A DNA stretch of 64,000 nucleotides from Candidatus Absconditabacteria bacterium (lineage in GTDB: Bacteria; Patescibacteriota; Gracilibacteria; Absconditabacterales; Absconditicoccaceae): NCBI GenBank assembly GCA_028685875.1, contig JAQUDD010000005.1:29117-93116 (forward strand). Reading direction: 5' to 3'. Below the pieces are notes generated by a model. It was not told the origin of the DNA. It searched no databases and saw only the letters and a program-made list of their open reading frames with translations. A program made the translations under genes and the position numbers. Below, piece after piece: positions 22,312 through 32,090 of the stretch. Each line of letters opens with the position of its first letter. The stretch's first letter is position 1.

Positions 22312-24753
22312 TTATCCGAACTCCTCATTTATCTCCTCAAGCCTCATATAATCTTCAGTCTTCTTTTTATGTATTCCCGTATATTCCTCATTTTTCTCTA
22401 GTGAAGCAAGATAACGAGAAATCTCGAAAATCTCAATATTTTGAGCTTCTTGGTAACTGATATTCTCTGCTATATTATTATCAATCCCTTTCGTAAAGAG
22501 TTTCATAAACATGTAAATTCCATTCTGGCTATTATTAGCTAAGTGTTGAATATTTCTTGCATCTTCATTCCTCTTTTCCTTGCTAAAAAGGGTGTAGAGA
22601 AGTGGAGATTTTCTTATTAGTTCTGTGTTCTCTTGCTGAATAGAATTGCGATGAAGTTCAGCATTAATTTCTGCATGTTCATTAGCACTCTGTGTAGTGC
22701 TTTCCGTAGAAAAGTTCTGCTCATTGTCTTTGATAATATTTTGTAGCTTATTCATATTTCTCCTCATTTCTCTGCATTCTTCAGGAGTTCTAAGACTCGC
22801 ATCCAGAAGCTTAAGCAAATGAAACATCTCGGGAGCATTACTCTTTTCATAGCGATTCTGATTATTAATTCAAAAATCTGAGATGATTTGCTGCAAAGTT
22901 TTGTTTTTCTCGATATGATGTTCGAGATATTTCTTCTGGTAACTTACAATTTCTTTATTAGTAGTTTTTTCAACATCTTGTCCTGTAGCTTGCTTCTCAA
23001 ACCCTGCAAAACTTGGTAACTGAAAGAGTTCTGTTGTTGCCCGAGTATTTTCGATACTAATTCTTCCCTCACTTTCTTCCACAATACTATTGCTATAGAG
23101 TTTCCCTGTTGCCATGTCATAAGCAAAGCTGGTAGCAATATCCGCAGAAAAAGGATTACGGTCATTAATGGTACCTGAGACAATGATTTTTTCATCTTGA
23201 ATACTAAATCCTTCAGCAAGATTTAAATTAAAAGATTCTTTAGCATTTTCTTGGTCTTTACTCGTGTAGTTGAGATACTCCCCCAAGGTATCAAAAAAGT
23301 TGCTGAGTGCCTTGATGGTAGAAGAGTTCTCCTGCTCAATATACGCCCATTCTTGTTCTGCGACATATTGGGTAATGAGTTTTTGGTCAGGATGCAGAAT
23401 TATTTGAACTAATTCCTTTGTTTGCCGTTCATCTATTCCAAGTCCTTCAAGGAGATCGGTTAAGAGTTCTTGATCTTGTAGTTCCTCTTCAGAGAGTGCA
23501 TATAATTGGCTATACATCTCTTCTCCCATAGGGTAGTTTTTAATGCTGTTTTGTATCGCGAAAAGTCTTCCTTCCTTTTCCCATTGATTTCTGAGAGCTC
23601 CATCAATAGGTATTTCTTTTTGCTGTTTCACATACTCTTTGACACTAGGATTACTTCTTACGATCTCTTGTGAAGAGATAGTATGTAAATTTTTGGTAGT
23701 ACTTTGAAGAGTATTCCCACTTCTCGACTCTTGCTCTTCTCTTGCTTGTTTCTTCTCTAGGAATGTAGTAATCACCTTACTTGATTCTTGGTAACTTTTC
23801 TGCCATTCTCTCGCTTTCTTGGTAGTTGCAGTTTTCCCCATCGCAATATTCATAATTTCTCTTGTCTGAGTTCCCTCAATTCCATCTACCGAAATCGTTT
23901 CATCTCCAAAGATAATCCTTGCAAAAAGCTGAAGATACACCAGTTCATCTTTGGAAAGGGCAGTCTTTGCTTCTTTCTTTTTCCCTAGTTCTTCATATTT
24001 GCTATAGATATCAGAGATATCAGGAATTTCTAGGGAATTAATTTGCTCCAAAATCTTCTGATACTCTTCACTTTCAGGATCTAGTTGTTCTAATTTTTCC
24101 TCTAAGGCAGCTCTCTCTTCATGTAACCTCACGACTTTAGTAAGTTCTGAATTATTATCTATAAAATCTCTAATAAGCTGATTTCTGATTTTATTTCTCG
24201 CTGTGGTTTTCGGGAAGTCTAAAATTGCATTAATTTGTTGGTGAAGATACTCAAAAGAGGCACTTGGTTTCATTGCTTCTATCAGCATCTTACTCTGATT
24301 TCCCATCTTCCCATCTACAGAGATCCCTTCATCAAATTTTAGATATCCATATACTTGTAAACCCACAAGATCAGAAGAAGCATACGGTTCTTGAAGAGAA
24401 AAATTCTTCTCAAAATGACTAATATAAGCATTTCTGAGGCTTGCATTGTTCGCTAGTTCCTGAAGTCTTTGTTGTCTTAACCCAAGTTGATTAGTACTTA
24501 CTAATCTTCAAATTTCTTGTACTTTATGAATCGCTTGTTGCTCCTGAATGTTTTCTTGTTCAATAGTTGTAATAAATTGATTGTGTTTCTTACTAAGTTC
24601 TGGATTGCTCTTTGCTTCCCAATTATTCAGAGAAATTATTTCTTCTTTTTCTTTTGTAGCATCAGGAAAAGGTATAGAGCTTTCAGTCCTTCAGTCTTCA
24701 GTATTATTAATGATTTCCTCCTCAGGGAGATTGTACTTTAATCCTTCAGTCAT
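22312..24753 (-). CDS. giant protein of unknown function (paralogue B)
   Basis: 813 residues with three TGA codons read as Gly. Early regions contain two repeats resembling the peptidoglycan-binding-1 pattern (ISVDGKMGNQSKMLIEAM and ISVDGIEGTQTREIMNIAM), which are only suggestive. The C-terminal half is homologous to paralogue A: FDTLGEYLN, FAYDMATGKLYSN, ELFQLPSFAGFEKQA, and ASLRTPEECREMRRNM. It is helical, Gln/Glu-rich and lacks a signal peptide. An ATG two codons upstream (24759) is an alternative start. A 141-nt gap separates it from paralogue A, and both probably lie in one unit with the two phosphorylases. Function unknown. Confidence 0.78.
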
Positions 24754-24840
24754 ACCCATACCTTAATTAAAACGATACTTCTTAACTATATCTAAACCCT
24801 CTTCATCTGTCAAAAGAATCAGCATTTTTTTGCTTTGTGT

Positions 24841-24868
24841 TTGCAATCTTTGAGAGCTTTGCTATATT
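24841..24868 (+). promoter_or_regulatory. candidate promoter of the detached IleRS C-terminal domain gene
   Basis: TTGCAA and TATATT are separated by 16 nt, leaving a roughly 25-nt T-rich leader before the ATG at 24900. Confidence 0.4.
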
Positions 24869-24899
24869 TTTGCTAGTTTTTACTTTTCAGTTTGTAATC

Positions 24900-25508
24900 A
24901 TGGCAGGTATAGATCAACTCTTAGAAAAATATGGGGATATCCTCAAAGAAGAAATCAACGTGAAAGAGGTTGTCCCCTTTGTCTCTGATACACCCATCGT
25001 GAAAATCTTCAAACCACTCGGATCCCAGCTTTCTGCAAAATTTGGAAAAGATACTGGACAAATTATCGCCAACGGAAAGCAAGGAAATGTAAGAGAGATA
25101 GAGGAAGGAATTGAAGTATTTTCTCCTAATGGTGGATCGCGAATACTCGCTCCCGAAGATTTTGAAGTAGTCTATGAAGGATTAGAAGGTGATGACATCA
25201 CGGTAGAGGGAAATGTGATTGTGAAGCTCGACCTTGAGCTTACACCCGAACTTGAAAGAGAAGGAATCGCTCGTGAAATTTCTCGTTTTCTCAATCAAAT
25301 GAGAAAGGATGCTGATTTTTCTGTAGATGCAAGAGTAGTCATGACCTATCAAGGAGAGGAAAGTCTTGAAGCAATTATTATAGAATTTGCAGAATTCTTC
25401 AAAGATGAGGCATTGTTACTTTCTCTTAATCATTGAGAAGTTCAAGGAGATATTGTGACAGAGTTCTCTTCTGAAGGAAAGAGTTTAAAGGTTGGACTCG
25501 CTCATTAA
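24900..25508 (+). CDS. detached C-terminal domain of isoleucyl-tRNA synthetase
   Basis: 202 residues with one TGA. The sequence follows the C-terminal region of bacterial/eukaryotic-type IleRS step by step: LLEKYGDILKEEINVKEV, KIFKPLGSQLSAKFGKD, LAPEDFEVVYEG, then the signature LELTPELEREGIAREISRFL and ADFSVDARVVMTYQGEE. In normal IleRS this follows directly after the VRQPL-like segment. The ileS gene in this window (52872-57017) stops right after AVKQPLQKLEVKID, so the two pieces are complementary. The domain probably binds tRNA or stabilises the enzyme and would have to act in trans (inference). It is divergent from giant gene B and not near other tRNA-synthetase genes. Confidence 0.9.
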
Positions 25509-25589
25509 TCTCTTTTTACTGATCTTTCATGAAAAACCCCTTATTTGATCAATAGTAGTGATAACTATACTTATAGTCAGTGACCTAAA

Positions 25590-25625
25590 TAAAAAGCTGC
25601 TTGCTCAAAAGGAGCTCAGTTTTTA
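25590..25625. terminator. terminator after the IleRS C-domain gene
   Basis: Imperfect stem of GCTG..GCTC with GAGC.CAG flanked by AAAAA on the left and TTTTT on the right. Confidence 0.5.
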
Positions 25626-25682
25626 TTGATTTATATTTATAAATATCTATAAGCAAGTTCTATTATTTTATTAGGATAAAAT

Positions 25683-26234
25683 ATGAATACATCAGACCTT
25701 TTTGATCCTTCTAGATATTCAAAAAAGGAAATAACGGATGCAGCATTAATTGTTCATCCATCCTCTACTAAATATAACCTAAAGCAAGAAGAAATTGCTC
25801 AGATTTTTGAGGTATGAAGTAATTTTACTCATCTGGATGTTCCGATAGTAGATGAATATGGAAATGAATATTGGGATAGTGAGGGATATTACATGGCAAA
25901 AAGGACAGAGAACTTAAATGAGAAAAAAATGATAGCATTTTTATCCATATGATATTGATGTTCAAGAAAAGCTCGAGATCTTTTTGATCTGGAACAAGAT
26001 GAAGAGAAAAGAATTTCTTATATGAGAGAGGCAATTAAGCTAAAGTTTGATAGCAACCCTAGATTGAGGGAGGAGCTTTTTACTACAAAAGGTAGAGATA
26101 TCATAGAATATACCTATTGGTGAGATGTATTTTTTTGAATAGAGCAAACTACTTTGCAAGGAAGAAATATCTTGGGAAAACTACTTGTAGAGTATAGAGA
26201 TGCTTATCTAAGAGATAACGAAAATAGAGAATAA
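25683..26234 (+). CDS. NADAR (YbiA-like) domain protein
   Basis: 183 residues with five TGA codons. The NADAR family signature is visible: GYYMAKRTENLNEKKMI (the usual EQYMMaeKA region), SNPRLREELFTT, YTYWGDVFFGIEQ, and GRNILGKLLVEYRDAYL. YWG and GKLL are the strongest landmarks. Members include YbiA, an N-glycosidase acting on riboflavin-pathway intermediates, and NADAR proteins that remove ADP-ribose from modified guanine in DarT-type toxin systems. No DarT-like toxin is seen beside it. With the standard code this gene is invisible, because TGA codons cut it into short pieces. Confidence 0.85.
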
Positions 26235-26307
26235 TCTTTTTCAAGCTTTCCTTTGAAATTCTCAGCGCTATTCATATAGTGGTAGCTGATTTAGCTTACT
26301 TACTACG

Positions 26308-26763
26308 ATGGCAAAGACGGCAATGGAATACGCATTAGGATATCTTTCTCGTTATCCCAAGACCGAGCAGGAGATGAAAATCATCCTGATGAAGAAGGGA
26401 TATGACGGAGAAACCACCCAAAAAACGATGGAAAACCTCAAGAGAAACGACTTTATCAACGATGAAAAATTTGCAGAGAGCTTTTTCTACGGCGAAGTAG
26501 TCAAAAAAGGAAAACCCGTCTACAACATCAAACAAAAACTTCTTCAAAGAGGAATAGAGAAATCAGCCATTGAGAGCTATATCGCTCAGCACGAAGAAGA
26601 GATTGCTCAGGGAATTTCGGAGGGAATTGAGAGAGAAATCGCTACGTATAAGAAAAAGGGCGTTGAGGGATTTGATATTATCCAAAAACTCATGAGAAAA
26701 GGTCATAGGTTGCAAGATATCAAAAGTGTGATCCAGAAAAAGCAAGAGGAAGGCGGCGAATAG
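26308..26763 (+). CDS. recX: regulatory protein RecX
   Basis: 151 residues, no TGA required. Features: YALGYLSRYPKTEQEMKIIL, LKRNDFINDEKFAESFF, GKPVYNIKQKLLQRGIE, and a third helical repeat ending KLMRKGHRLQDIKSVI. These correspond to the three tandem three-helix repeats of RecX, which modulates RecA filaments. The gene lies 50 nt upstream of yebC on the same strand, probably co-transcribed. RecA is not in the window. The ATG follows an AT-rich region without Shine-Dalgarno. Confidence 0.92.
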   Translation: MAKTAMEYALGYLSRYPKTEQEMKIILMKKGYDGETTQKTMENLKRNDFINDEKFAESFFYGEVVKKGKPVYNIKQKLLQRGIEKSAIESYIAQHEEEIAQGISEGIEREIATYKKKGVEGFDIIQKLMRKGHRLQDIKSVIQKKQEEGGE

Positions 26764-26813
26764 TCCTTCTTTATTTTTCCTTTCTAACTTTTACACTTTT
26801 ACCTTATCTACTC

Positions 26814-27566
26814 ATGGGAAGACGACATAGTATCGCTGCGAGAAAAGCGAGCGGAGACGCTGCAAAATCTAGAACTTATTCCATCATCTGAAAAAAAATC
26901 CAAATTGCTGCCAAAAATGGAGCAGATCCCAAGATGAATCCCAGCCTTGAAATGATTTTGGACAAGGCGAGATATTACGGCTTGCCGAGAGATGTGATCG
27001 ATAGAGCGATCCTCAAAGGATCCTGACAGCTCGAAGGCGAGGAGATGAAGGAGATTACCTACGAAGGATACGGACCTAATGGCTCAGCCGTGCTGATTAA
27101 AACCATTACTTCAAATACCAATAGAACTAGTTCAAACATTAGAACTCTTCTTACTAAAGCGGGAGGAGCTATGGCAGAAATCTGATCTGTAGCATGGCAA
27201 TTTCAAGACAAAGGATTTATCGTAATCGATGGAAAAGCAATCAAATATGAAGATAAGGGAAGAGAAATGGAAAAAGTTGAGCCTTTCGATGCAGAAGAGC
27301 TAGAAATGGAACTTTTAGAGCTTCCTATCACAGATCTCTCTATCGAAGACGGAGTAGCTGAGGTGTATACCAGCAAAACAGACTTTATCGAAGTGAGAAA
27401 GCAAGTTGTGGGACTTGGATATCATATTACCGAGTCTGATTTGCATTATTTCGCAGATAATATGGTTACGCTCAGTAGTGAAGATCTTGAAATTTTTCAA
27501 AAAATTGTTGATGGACTAGAAGAAGACGATGATGTGGATGCAGTCTATCACAACGTGGAGCTATAA
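26814..27566 (+). CDS. yebC: YebC/PmpR-family protein
   Basis: 250 residues, the normal length, with three TGA codons. Motifs: GRRHSIAARKASGDAAKSRTY (normally GHSKWANIKHRK), KNGADPKMNPSLEMILDKA, GLPRDVIDRAI, EITYEGYGPNGSAVLI, and GGAMAEIGSVAWQFQDKG. The Gly of GSVA (27183-27185) is encoded by TGA and is essentially invariant in the family. The Gly in LKGSGQLEGEE is also TGA. YebC proteins act as transcription regulators or, in recent work, relieve ribosome stalling at polyproline. The first residues differ from the usual GHSKW. Confidence 0.95.
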
Positions 27567-27631
27567 TTATAAGAAATAAAAAAAGTCCTCTCAAACTATC
27601 AAGGTAGACTCTTTCTTATTGTTCGAAATTT

Positions 27632-28036
27632 CTACTTATTTTCACTTTTCTTCCATCTCTCTAAGATAAGCATCGCGCTAACCGTATCTGTTGCTTCATT
27701 CTTTTTGAAATTCGAGATGATCTCTCAGCTTTCGACGCTAGTATAGTCTTCTTCCATAGTTTCAATAGTGATCTCGTCTTTCTCGATGATATAATTGAGA
27801 GATTGCATAAATTTTGTAATCTTTTCTTGAATATCCTTTTGCTTGCTCGGCCATCCAAGGACAATCGTCTTCACATTATGCCTCTTGATAATATCCGCAA
27901 TATGAAAGTAGACCATTTGATCATTCATGAGATATCCAACAGGAAAGATAATTTCACTAGAATTCGGACTATAAGCAAGTCCAATATATTTACTTCCTCG
28001 GTCGATACCAAGTGCGGTTGGGGGGATTCTTCACAT
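27632..28036 (-). CDS. ruvX: RuvX/YqgF Holliday-junction-resolvase-like nuclease
   Basis: 134 residues with two TGA codons, one being the second codon (M-Gly). Landmarks: TALGIDRGSKYIGLAYS (first catalytic Asp), VKTIVLGWPSKQ, and EEDYTSVESGEI (the DExxTS motif), ending KNEATDTVSAMLIL with the last acidic residue. RuvX is involved in maturation of 16S rRNA and in DNA metabolism. The standard-code reading would leave 67 residues without the first catalytic strand. The start ATG at 28036 precedes TGA directly. It converges with yebC. Confidence 0.88.
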
Positions 28037-28075
28037 AAGAAATCGGCTAAATAGATAAATAGTTTTTGTAGTGTT

Positions 28076-28218
28076 TGTCATCCTGAGTGAAACGAAGGAT
28101 CCAGACATGTTTTTCTTGTAATAATAGAGTATTGATGGATTCTTCAGCTTCGCTTCAGAATGACAGAATATTTTCTGGATTGTCACGTCATTCGTTTCAC
28201 TCATTCCCCGCAATGACA
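28076..28218. repeat. cluster of dispersed palindromic repeat elements
   Basis: Three related short elements lie between ruvX and tsaB. TGTCATCCTGAGTGAAACGA starts at 28076. An inverted, imperfect copy ending CAGAATGACA spans 28137-28164. A third, inverted copy (CCCCGCAATGACA at its end) spans 28178-28218. The TGTCATTGCG core recurs inside the tex gene at about 44331-44357. No transposase is nearby, so these are non-autonomous repeats. Confidence 0.7.
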
Positions 28219-28237
28219 ATAGCATTCGGTCACTTGC

Positions 28238-28861
28238 TTACTTTTTGCTTGGGGTGATGATGGGATCGATCATATACTTTGCTTCAATGGAAGGAGTCCC
28301 TTTGACTTCCTTTTCTTCAACATATTTATGGATCAGCTCTTTAAGAACACTATATTGATTATGAGTAAAGGTTCTGAAATCCTCTGGATAATAATTATAA
28401 TCATAGACAACATCTAGAAACACATCTTCTTTATTAATAGTATTCTCTTCTAGATATTGTTTAAGCTGGTCAAAATTCATTTGTCAGACTTTTTCTTTCC
28501 TCTCAAAGTCCCAGAGCCAGATATTTTTTTTCTGTCCAATATAAATGACTCCCTGTTTAGGCATTCATCCCTGCCCGTAAGCATACTGATACAACTCAAT
28601 TTTGCTCACAGAGTAAAAATCAATCTGATCTCCGACCAAAGCATTCAGTAAATTCATACAGAGACTTCCCACCCTAAGATTCGTAAATCCACCTGGACCA
28701 TTCACAATATATACTTTCTTGAATTGATATTTTCTCCATCGTTCTACAAGCACTTTCCCCAGCACATTTTCCACTCCATTTCTTTCCAAAAATAGCTCTT
28801 CTTCCTGATAAGAGAGATGTATTTGATCACTTGAGATATTGAAAAAGAGTATATTATTCAT
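28238..28861 (-). CDS. tsaB: TsaB-like tRNA threonylcarbamoyladenosine biosynthesis protein
   Basis: 207 residues with two TGA codons. The key motif is VNGPGGFTNLRVGSLCMNLL, matching the GPGSFTGLRIG motif of TsaB. The N-terminal strand NNILFFNISSDQIHLS takes the place of the usual LaIDTS. TsaB scaffolds TsaD in t6A synthesis together with TsaE, whose gene is at 4508-4915. The C-terminal half (KKNIWLWDFERKEK onward) is divergent. The assignment rests mainly on the one motif, position and length,so it is good but not certain. Confidence 0.78.
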
Positions 28862-28877
28862 AGCATCTATATATACT

Positions 28878-28903
28878 AAAAACTCCCTAAAACTTCAAGG
28901 GAG
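28878..28903 (-). terminator. terminator after the hypothetical gene at 28910
   Basis: CTCCCT/AGGGAG stem on the minus strand, followed by TTTTTAG, placed 6 nt past the stop codon. Confidence 0.7.
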
Positions 28904-28909
28904 ATGTAG

Positions 28910-29398
28910 TTATTCTGGTAGCATCTGTGGATTTGCTCAATATATCAATAAGAGTTCTTTAATTTCTTCTTTAGAGTAGTATTGAAATTTTTCAAACATA
29001 GTAGCAAACTTATCTACATTTCTATTCTTGATAAGTCTATATTCAATCTTCTCTTGATCTTCAAACGCAAAGCGATCTCGGAGATCAAGCACCATATTCC
29101 CATTTCTCTGCTTGATTAATAGGTCTGCAACGTCATCATCTAGATCAAGGATTTTGTGTATATGTGGTTTTAATGTTTTGAATGTGGTGTGATAGTTTTG
29201 TCCAAGTCCGTTTTTCGGATATAATAATCAAAAAACCACTTTTTTATCTAAAATTTTATAGTTCACCAAATCTTTTTCTAAGGCCTCGAACAGTTTTTCT
29301 TTTAGGTATTCCTGCGCACGATTTAGGGGGAAGACCGCTCAATATCCCTCTGATAGTCTCTGTTCTACATTAAAGTATGTCATTAGGTGGTGTGCCAT
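28910..29398 (-). CDS. hypothetical protein
   Basis: 162 residues with three TGA codons; the standard code shows nothing in this frame. It starts MAHHLMTYFNVEQRLSEGYG and ends GANPQMLPE before TAA. The sequence is charged, with helices (AQEYLKEKLFEALEKDL; EKIEYRLIKNRNVDKF) and no signal or membrane segment. No family recognised. It sits between tsaB and the SufT-like gene on the same strand and has its own terminator, so it ends a unit that starts upstream at 30130. Confidence 0.7.
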
Positions 29399-29418
29399 AA
29401 AGGTGTGTATAAAAGATA

Positions 29419-29763
29419 TTATTCAAACATTCTTTGTAAGTCTTCATCTTTAATCATTTTTGGACTTCGCATAGGTTCAAAGCTAATAACCACTTCTACT
29501 CCTCGAGCAGGTAGTGCCTCACTTGTGGCTTGTTCTACCATGGAAATTAACATATCTGCCATCGGACAAGCAGGTGTAGTAAAGGTCATAGTAACTACGA
29601 CTATTTTTTCTTCTACATCAACCTGAATATCATAAATCAATCCCATAGTAAAAATATCTACCAGAGGAAACTCTGGATCATATACCGTCTTCAGTTTTTC
29701 TTCTACTGAGCTAATAAGCTCTGTCACCTCTCCAATATTTTCTATACTATTATTTTCTAACAT
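29419..29763 (-). CDS. MIP18/SufT-like iron-sulfur assembly factor (DUF59)
   Basis: 114 residues, no TGA codon. Motifs: LKTVYDPEFPLVDIFTMGLIYDI (the DPE...NIvdLGLVY pattern) and MTFTTPACPMADMLISMVEQA (the Cys of the T-x-x-x-CP motif). The family helps transfer or mature iron-sulfur clusters. Its start overlaps the last 14 nt of the upstream membrane-protein gene, indicating translational coupling. No other SUF gene is in the window. Confidence 0.9.
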   Translation of the reverse strand: MLENNSIENIGEVTELISSVEEKLKTVYDPEFPLVDIFTMGLIYDIQVDVEEKIVVVTMTFTTPACPMADMLISMVEQATSEALPARGVEVVISFEPMRSPKMIKDEDLQRMFE

Positions 29764-30130
29764 GTTTTGGATCTAGGAATAAGAAATATTGCAAGAGGAT
29801 AAATCCCGCAAGCAAAAAAATCCCCCGCCGTTTGGACCATATCCCCAAGAATAAGAGTAAAATATTAATCAAAGAATAAAGTCCAAAGAGCAAAGAAAGT
29901 TTGTAACTATCTTTCAGATTTCTATCACTTTCTTCTATTTTTCTAAAGAGCTCTTGGATAAAGAAAAATAGAAAGAAACTGCCCCCTCGCCCAAGCAAAA
30001 AAACCCCTACCAGTGCGAGTCAAATTCCGATTGCAGGGTCTTCAAAAACATTAATCATCGTATAATCTATTAGTAGGATGATTGCTCCGACAGTTACCTT
30101 GATAAGTGAGGCGATTTTGTACATATTCAT
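29750..30130 (-). CDS. small membrane protein
   Basis: 126 residues with one TGA (IGI-G-LALVG). Hydrophobic helices: IKVTVGAIILLIDYTMI, GLALVGVFLLGRGGSFFLFFF, KLSLLFGLYSLINILLLFLGIW and RGIFLLAGFILLQYFLFL, giving about four membrane passes. Start ATG at 30130 (MNMYKIASLI), the first in the frame. It overlaps the SufT-like gene by 14 nt. No family recognised. Confidence 0.7.
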
Positions 30131-30158
30131 ACTTCTCCAGTTTAGGTGTACAATAAAA

Positions 30159-31013
30159 TTAGTGAAGATCGACATTCACTTCTTCTTGATGTTTTCTTGT
30201 TTGTTCTAGTTCCGCTTGATCTTCCTTACTTAGTTCTGCTAGAGACGGAAGATAAAAAGGATTATTTCCCCATTCATAGAATTTGTAATATATTGCATCC
30301 CAGATTCCTGCTCCCAAAATAGTCAAAGGATAAGCAACCACCGCAGGCAGGAAAATATAAATCAACACCTGAGAATCAAATGCCTGTCCTTGAATTCCTC
30401 CTGTGATTGCGAGATAGATGATGGTACTCAAGATAAATCCGAACGTATTCCCAATCAGACTAGAGGCTGCATAATTCGGATGTGCAAGGAATTCAATCAA
30501 ATTTACTGTGATAAAGAGTGAGAAGATGATCTGGATCCCCAGTACAGTAAAGAGTGTCGTAACTCCAGAAAAGAGAAAATATATTAGAATAAAAAGGACA
30601 AAAATAATGATAGAAGTGGTAAAATTAAGTCCAAACATCTTCTTTAGATTATAATATCTTTTGCTAAAAAACAGATTGTACATAAATGCAAGCCCAAAGC
30701 TTCCTATCATCCCAGCAATAAATCCAATGACTGCTAAAAGAATACCAAGTATTCCACTCGGACTTCCTTCTGATCCAAGCAATCCTCCAATTGCAGAAAG
30801 TACTGCAAATAAGAGAGCAGAAACACAAGCTCCTACTGCAAGTCCAATAAAGACTTTCCCAAAGAGTTGTCCTGTAGTAATATCCGTCGGAGCATTATCA
30901 AAGGAAATCTTCTCAGGTTTTTTAGTCACTACAGGAACTACAGGTTCAGGAACAGCGCCTCCTATTGGAGGAATATTGGTAGGATCAAATGCGACGTTTT
31001 GATTCGTTTCCAT
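30159..31013 (-). CDS. multi-pass membrane protein, unknown family
   Basis: 284 residues, no TGA codon. A soluble Pro-rich N-terminus (NIPPIGGAVPEPVVPVV) is followed by about six hydrophobic helices, beginning LFGKVFIGLAVGACVSALLF and ending PAVVAYPLTILGAGIWDAIYY. The tail LAELSKEDQAELEQTRKHQ is charged and probably cytoplasmic. Start at METNQN (31013); the upstream open extension is hydrophobic and unlikely to be translated. It resembles small Yip1-like or DUF membrane proteins only in layout. Function unknown. Confidence 0.75.
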   Translation of the reverse strand: METNQNVAFDPTNIPPIGGAVPEPVVPVVTKKPEKISFDNAPTDITTGQLFGKVFIGLAVGACVSALLFAVLSAIGGLLGSEGSPSGILGILLAVIGFIAGMIGSFGLAFMYNLFFSKRYYNLKKMFGLNFTTSIIIFVLFILIYFLFSGVTTLFTVLGIQIIFSLFITVNLIEFLAHPNYAASSLIGNTFGFILSTIIYLAITGGIQGQAFDSQVLIYIFLPAVVAYPLTILGAGIWDAIYYKFYEWGNNPFYLPSLAELSKEDQAELEQTRKHQEEVNVDLH

Positions 31014-31038
31014 AATGAAAGCAAGGGAAAATAAAGAT

Positions 31039-31584
31039 TTAGATACAAGTGATCGTAGTAAACGATTTAATGATATCTTTTTGTTCTTGAAGTTGATCGC
31101 TAGAGTGAGACCATACCACAATTGCATTATCTCCTTCTACAAAGAGCTGAGTCATATAGAGTGTAGGAATATTAGGTAAGAATCCAGCAGTAATACGATA
31201 AGAAGCTAGAATTACAGATTTTTGTTCTCCCTTACAATTCAAGAAGAAACTACTTGTCTGTTCATCTTCTAATTCCAGACCATTCTCCCTCAAAGCATCA
31301 AGAGACTGCTTAGCAAAAACGGTTACACTCTCTCCCTTATCATATTTCTGAGCTACAGCAAGAGAATCAACGTAGTCGTCTGTGTCAGAAATATTTTTAT
31401 AAAGTCCCAAAAGATTAGGATCATCAGTTTCACTCAGAATCTGTCTTTCCCAAGTACTCCCTCCTTGATAGAAAAGAGAAAAACGATCCACACTCAGTGT
31501 GGAAGATTCTCTTGCGCTACTTGTACAAGCAGAGATAATGCCTAGGCAGAGTAAAAGCATGGAGGAGAGAAAATACTTTTTCAT
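31039..31584 (-). CDS. secreted lipoprotein, unknown function
   Basis: 181 residues. MKKYFLSSMLLLCLGIISACTSS is a lipoprotein signal peptide with lipobox IISAC. The mature part is a mixed alpha/beta domain with two Cys (FFLNCKGEQ and TTITCI at the C-terminus), which could form a disulfide consistent with the DsbB-like gene elsewhere in the window. No family recognised. It lies 25 nt upstream of the six-helix membrane protein and downstream of another small membrane protein, so the three probably form one unit. Confidence 0.78.
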   Translation of the reverse strand: MKKYFLSSMLLLCLGIISACTSSARESSTLSVDRFSLFYQGGSTWERQILSETDDPNLLGLYKNISDTDDYVDSLAVAQKYDKGESVTVFAKQSLDALRENGLELEDEQTSSFFLNCKGEQKSVILASYRITAGFLPNIPTLYMTQLFVEGDNAIVVWSHSSDQLQEQKDIIKSFTTITCI

Positions 31585-31600
31585 TTGGTAAAAAACTATA

Positions 31601-31900
31601 CTAAATAAAAAGATAGAGAATTGCCAAGGAAATACCAATTACAATTCCAATAATAAAACTTTTAATAGCAATTTTTTCTTTATCATCAAAATCCTGATAT
31701 TCTTTTCTTCCCGACCAAAGTGTGGCGAGAAGGTATCCGGTAATCAGTCCACAAAGTACTAAATACCCTGGGACAAGAATAGTTTTAATGAGCACAAAAT
31801 TTTCAGGAGAAAAAAGAATATCTCCCCTAATATAGACGATTCCCACTAAAAGCGTAAGAAAAAAGAAGAATCCTTTGAGTATTTTGAAGAATATCCGCAT
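31601..31900 (-). CDS. small membrane protein
   Basis: 99 residues, no TGA codon. Three hydrophobic helices: LKGFFFFLTLLVGIVYI, LVPGYLVLCGLITGYLLATLW, and SFIIGIVIGISLAILYLFI. Start at the ATG at 31900 (MRIFFKI); a GTG five codons upstream is possible. It is first in the minus-strand series leading to the lipoprotein. Function unknown. Confidence 0.65.
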   Translation of the reverse strand: MRIFFKILKGFFFFLTLLVGIVYIRGDILFSPENFVLIKTILVPGYLVLCGLITGYLLATLWSGRKEYQDFDDKEKIAIKSFIIGIVIGISLAILYLFI

Positions 31901-32090
31901 TGCTTTGCCATCCACTAGGAGTAAAATTCACCTATAAGTATCTATTTATCGGGGAAAATCAAGAAAAGATATACATGAAGATAAAACAAGATAAATATCT
32001 TTTGGTTCTCTTCCTCCACCTTGCAATCCTATGCATAATCCATAGACTTCAAAGTTGAATTTATCCAGCTTTATTTTGCGCATTTCTTCT

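Noticed and set aside
28031..28225. 64-residue minus ORF between ruvX and tsaB
   Set aside because: It lies across the palindromic repeat cluster and its sequence is the translated repeat.
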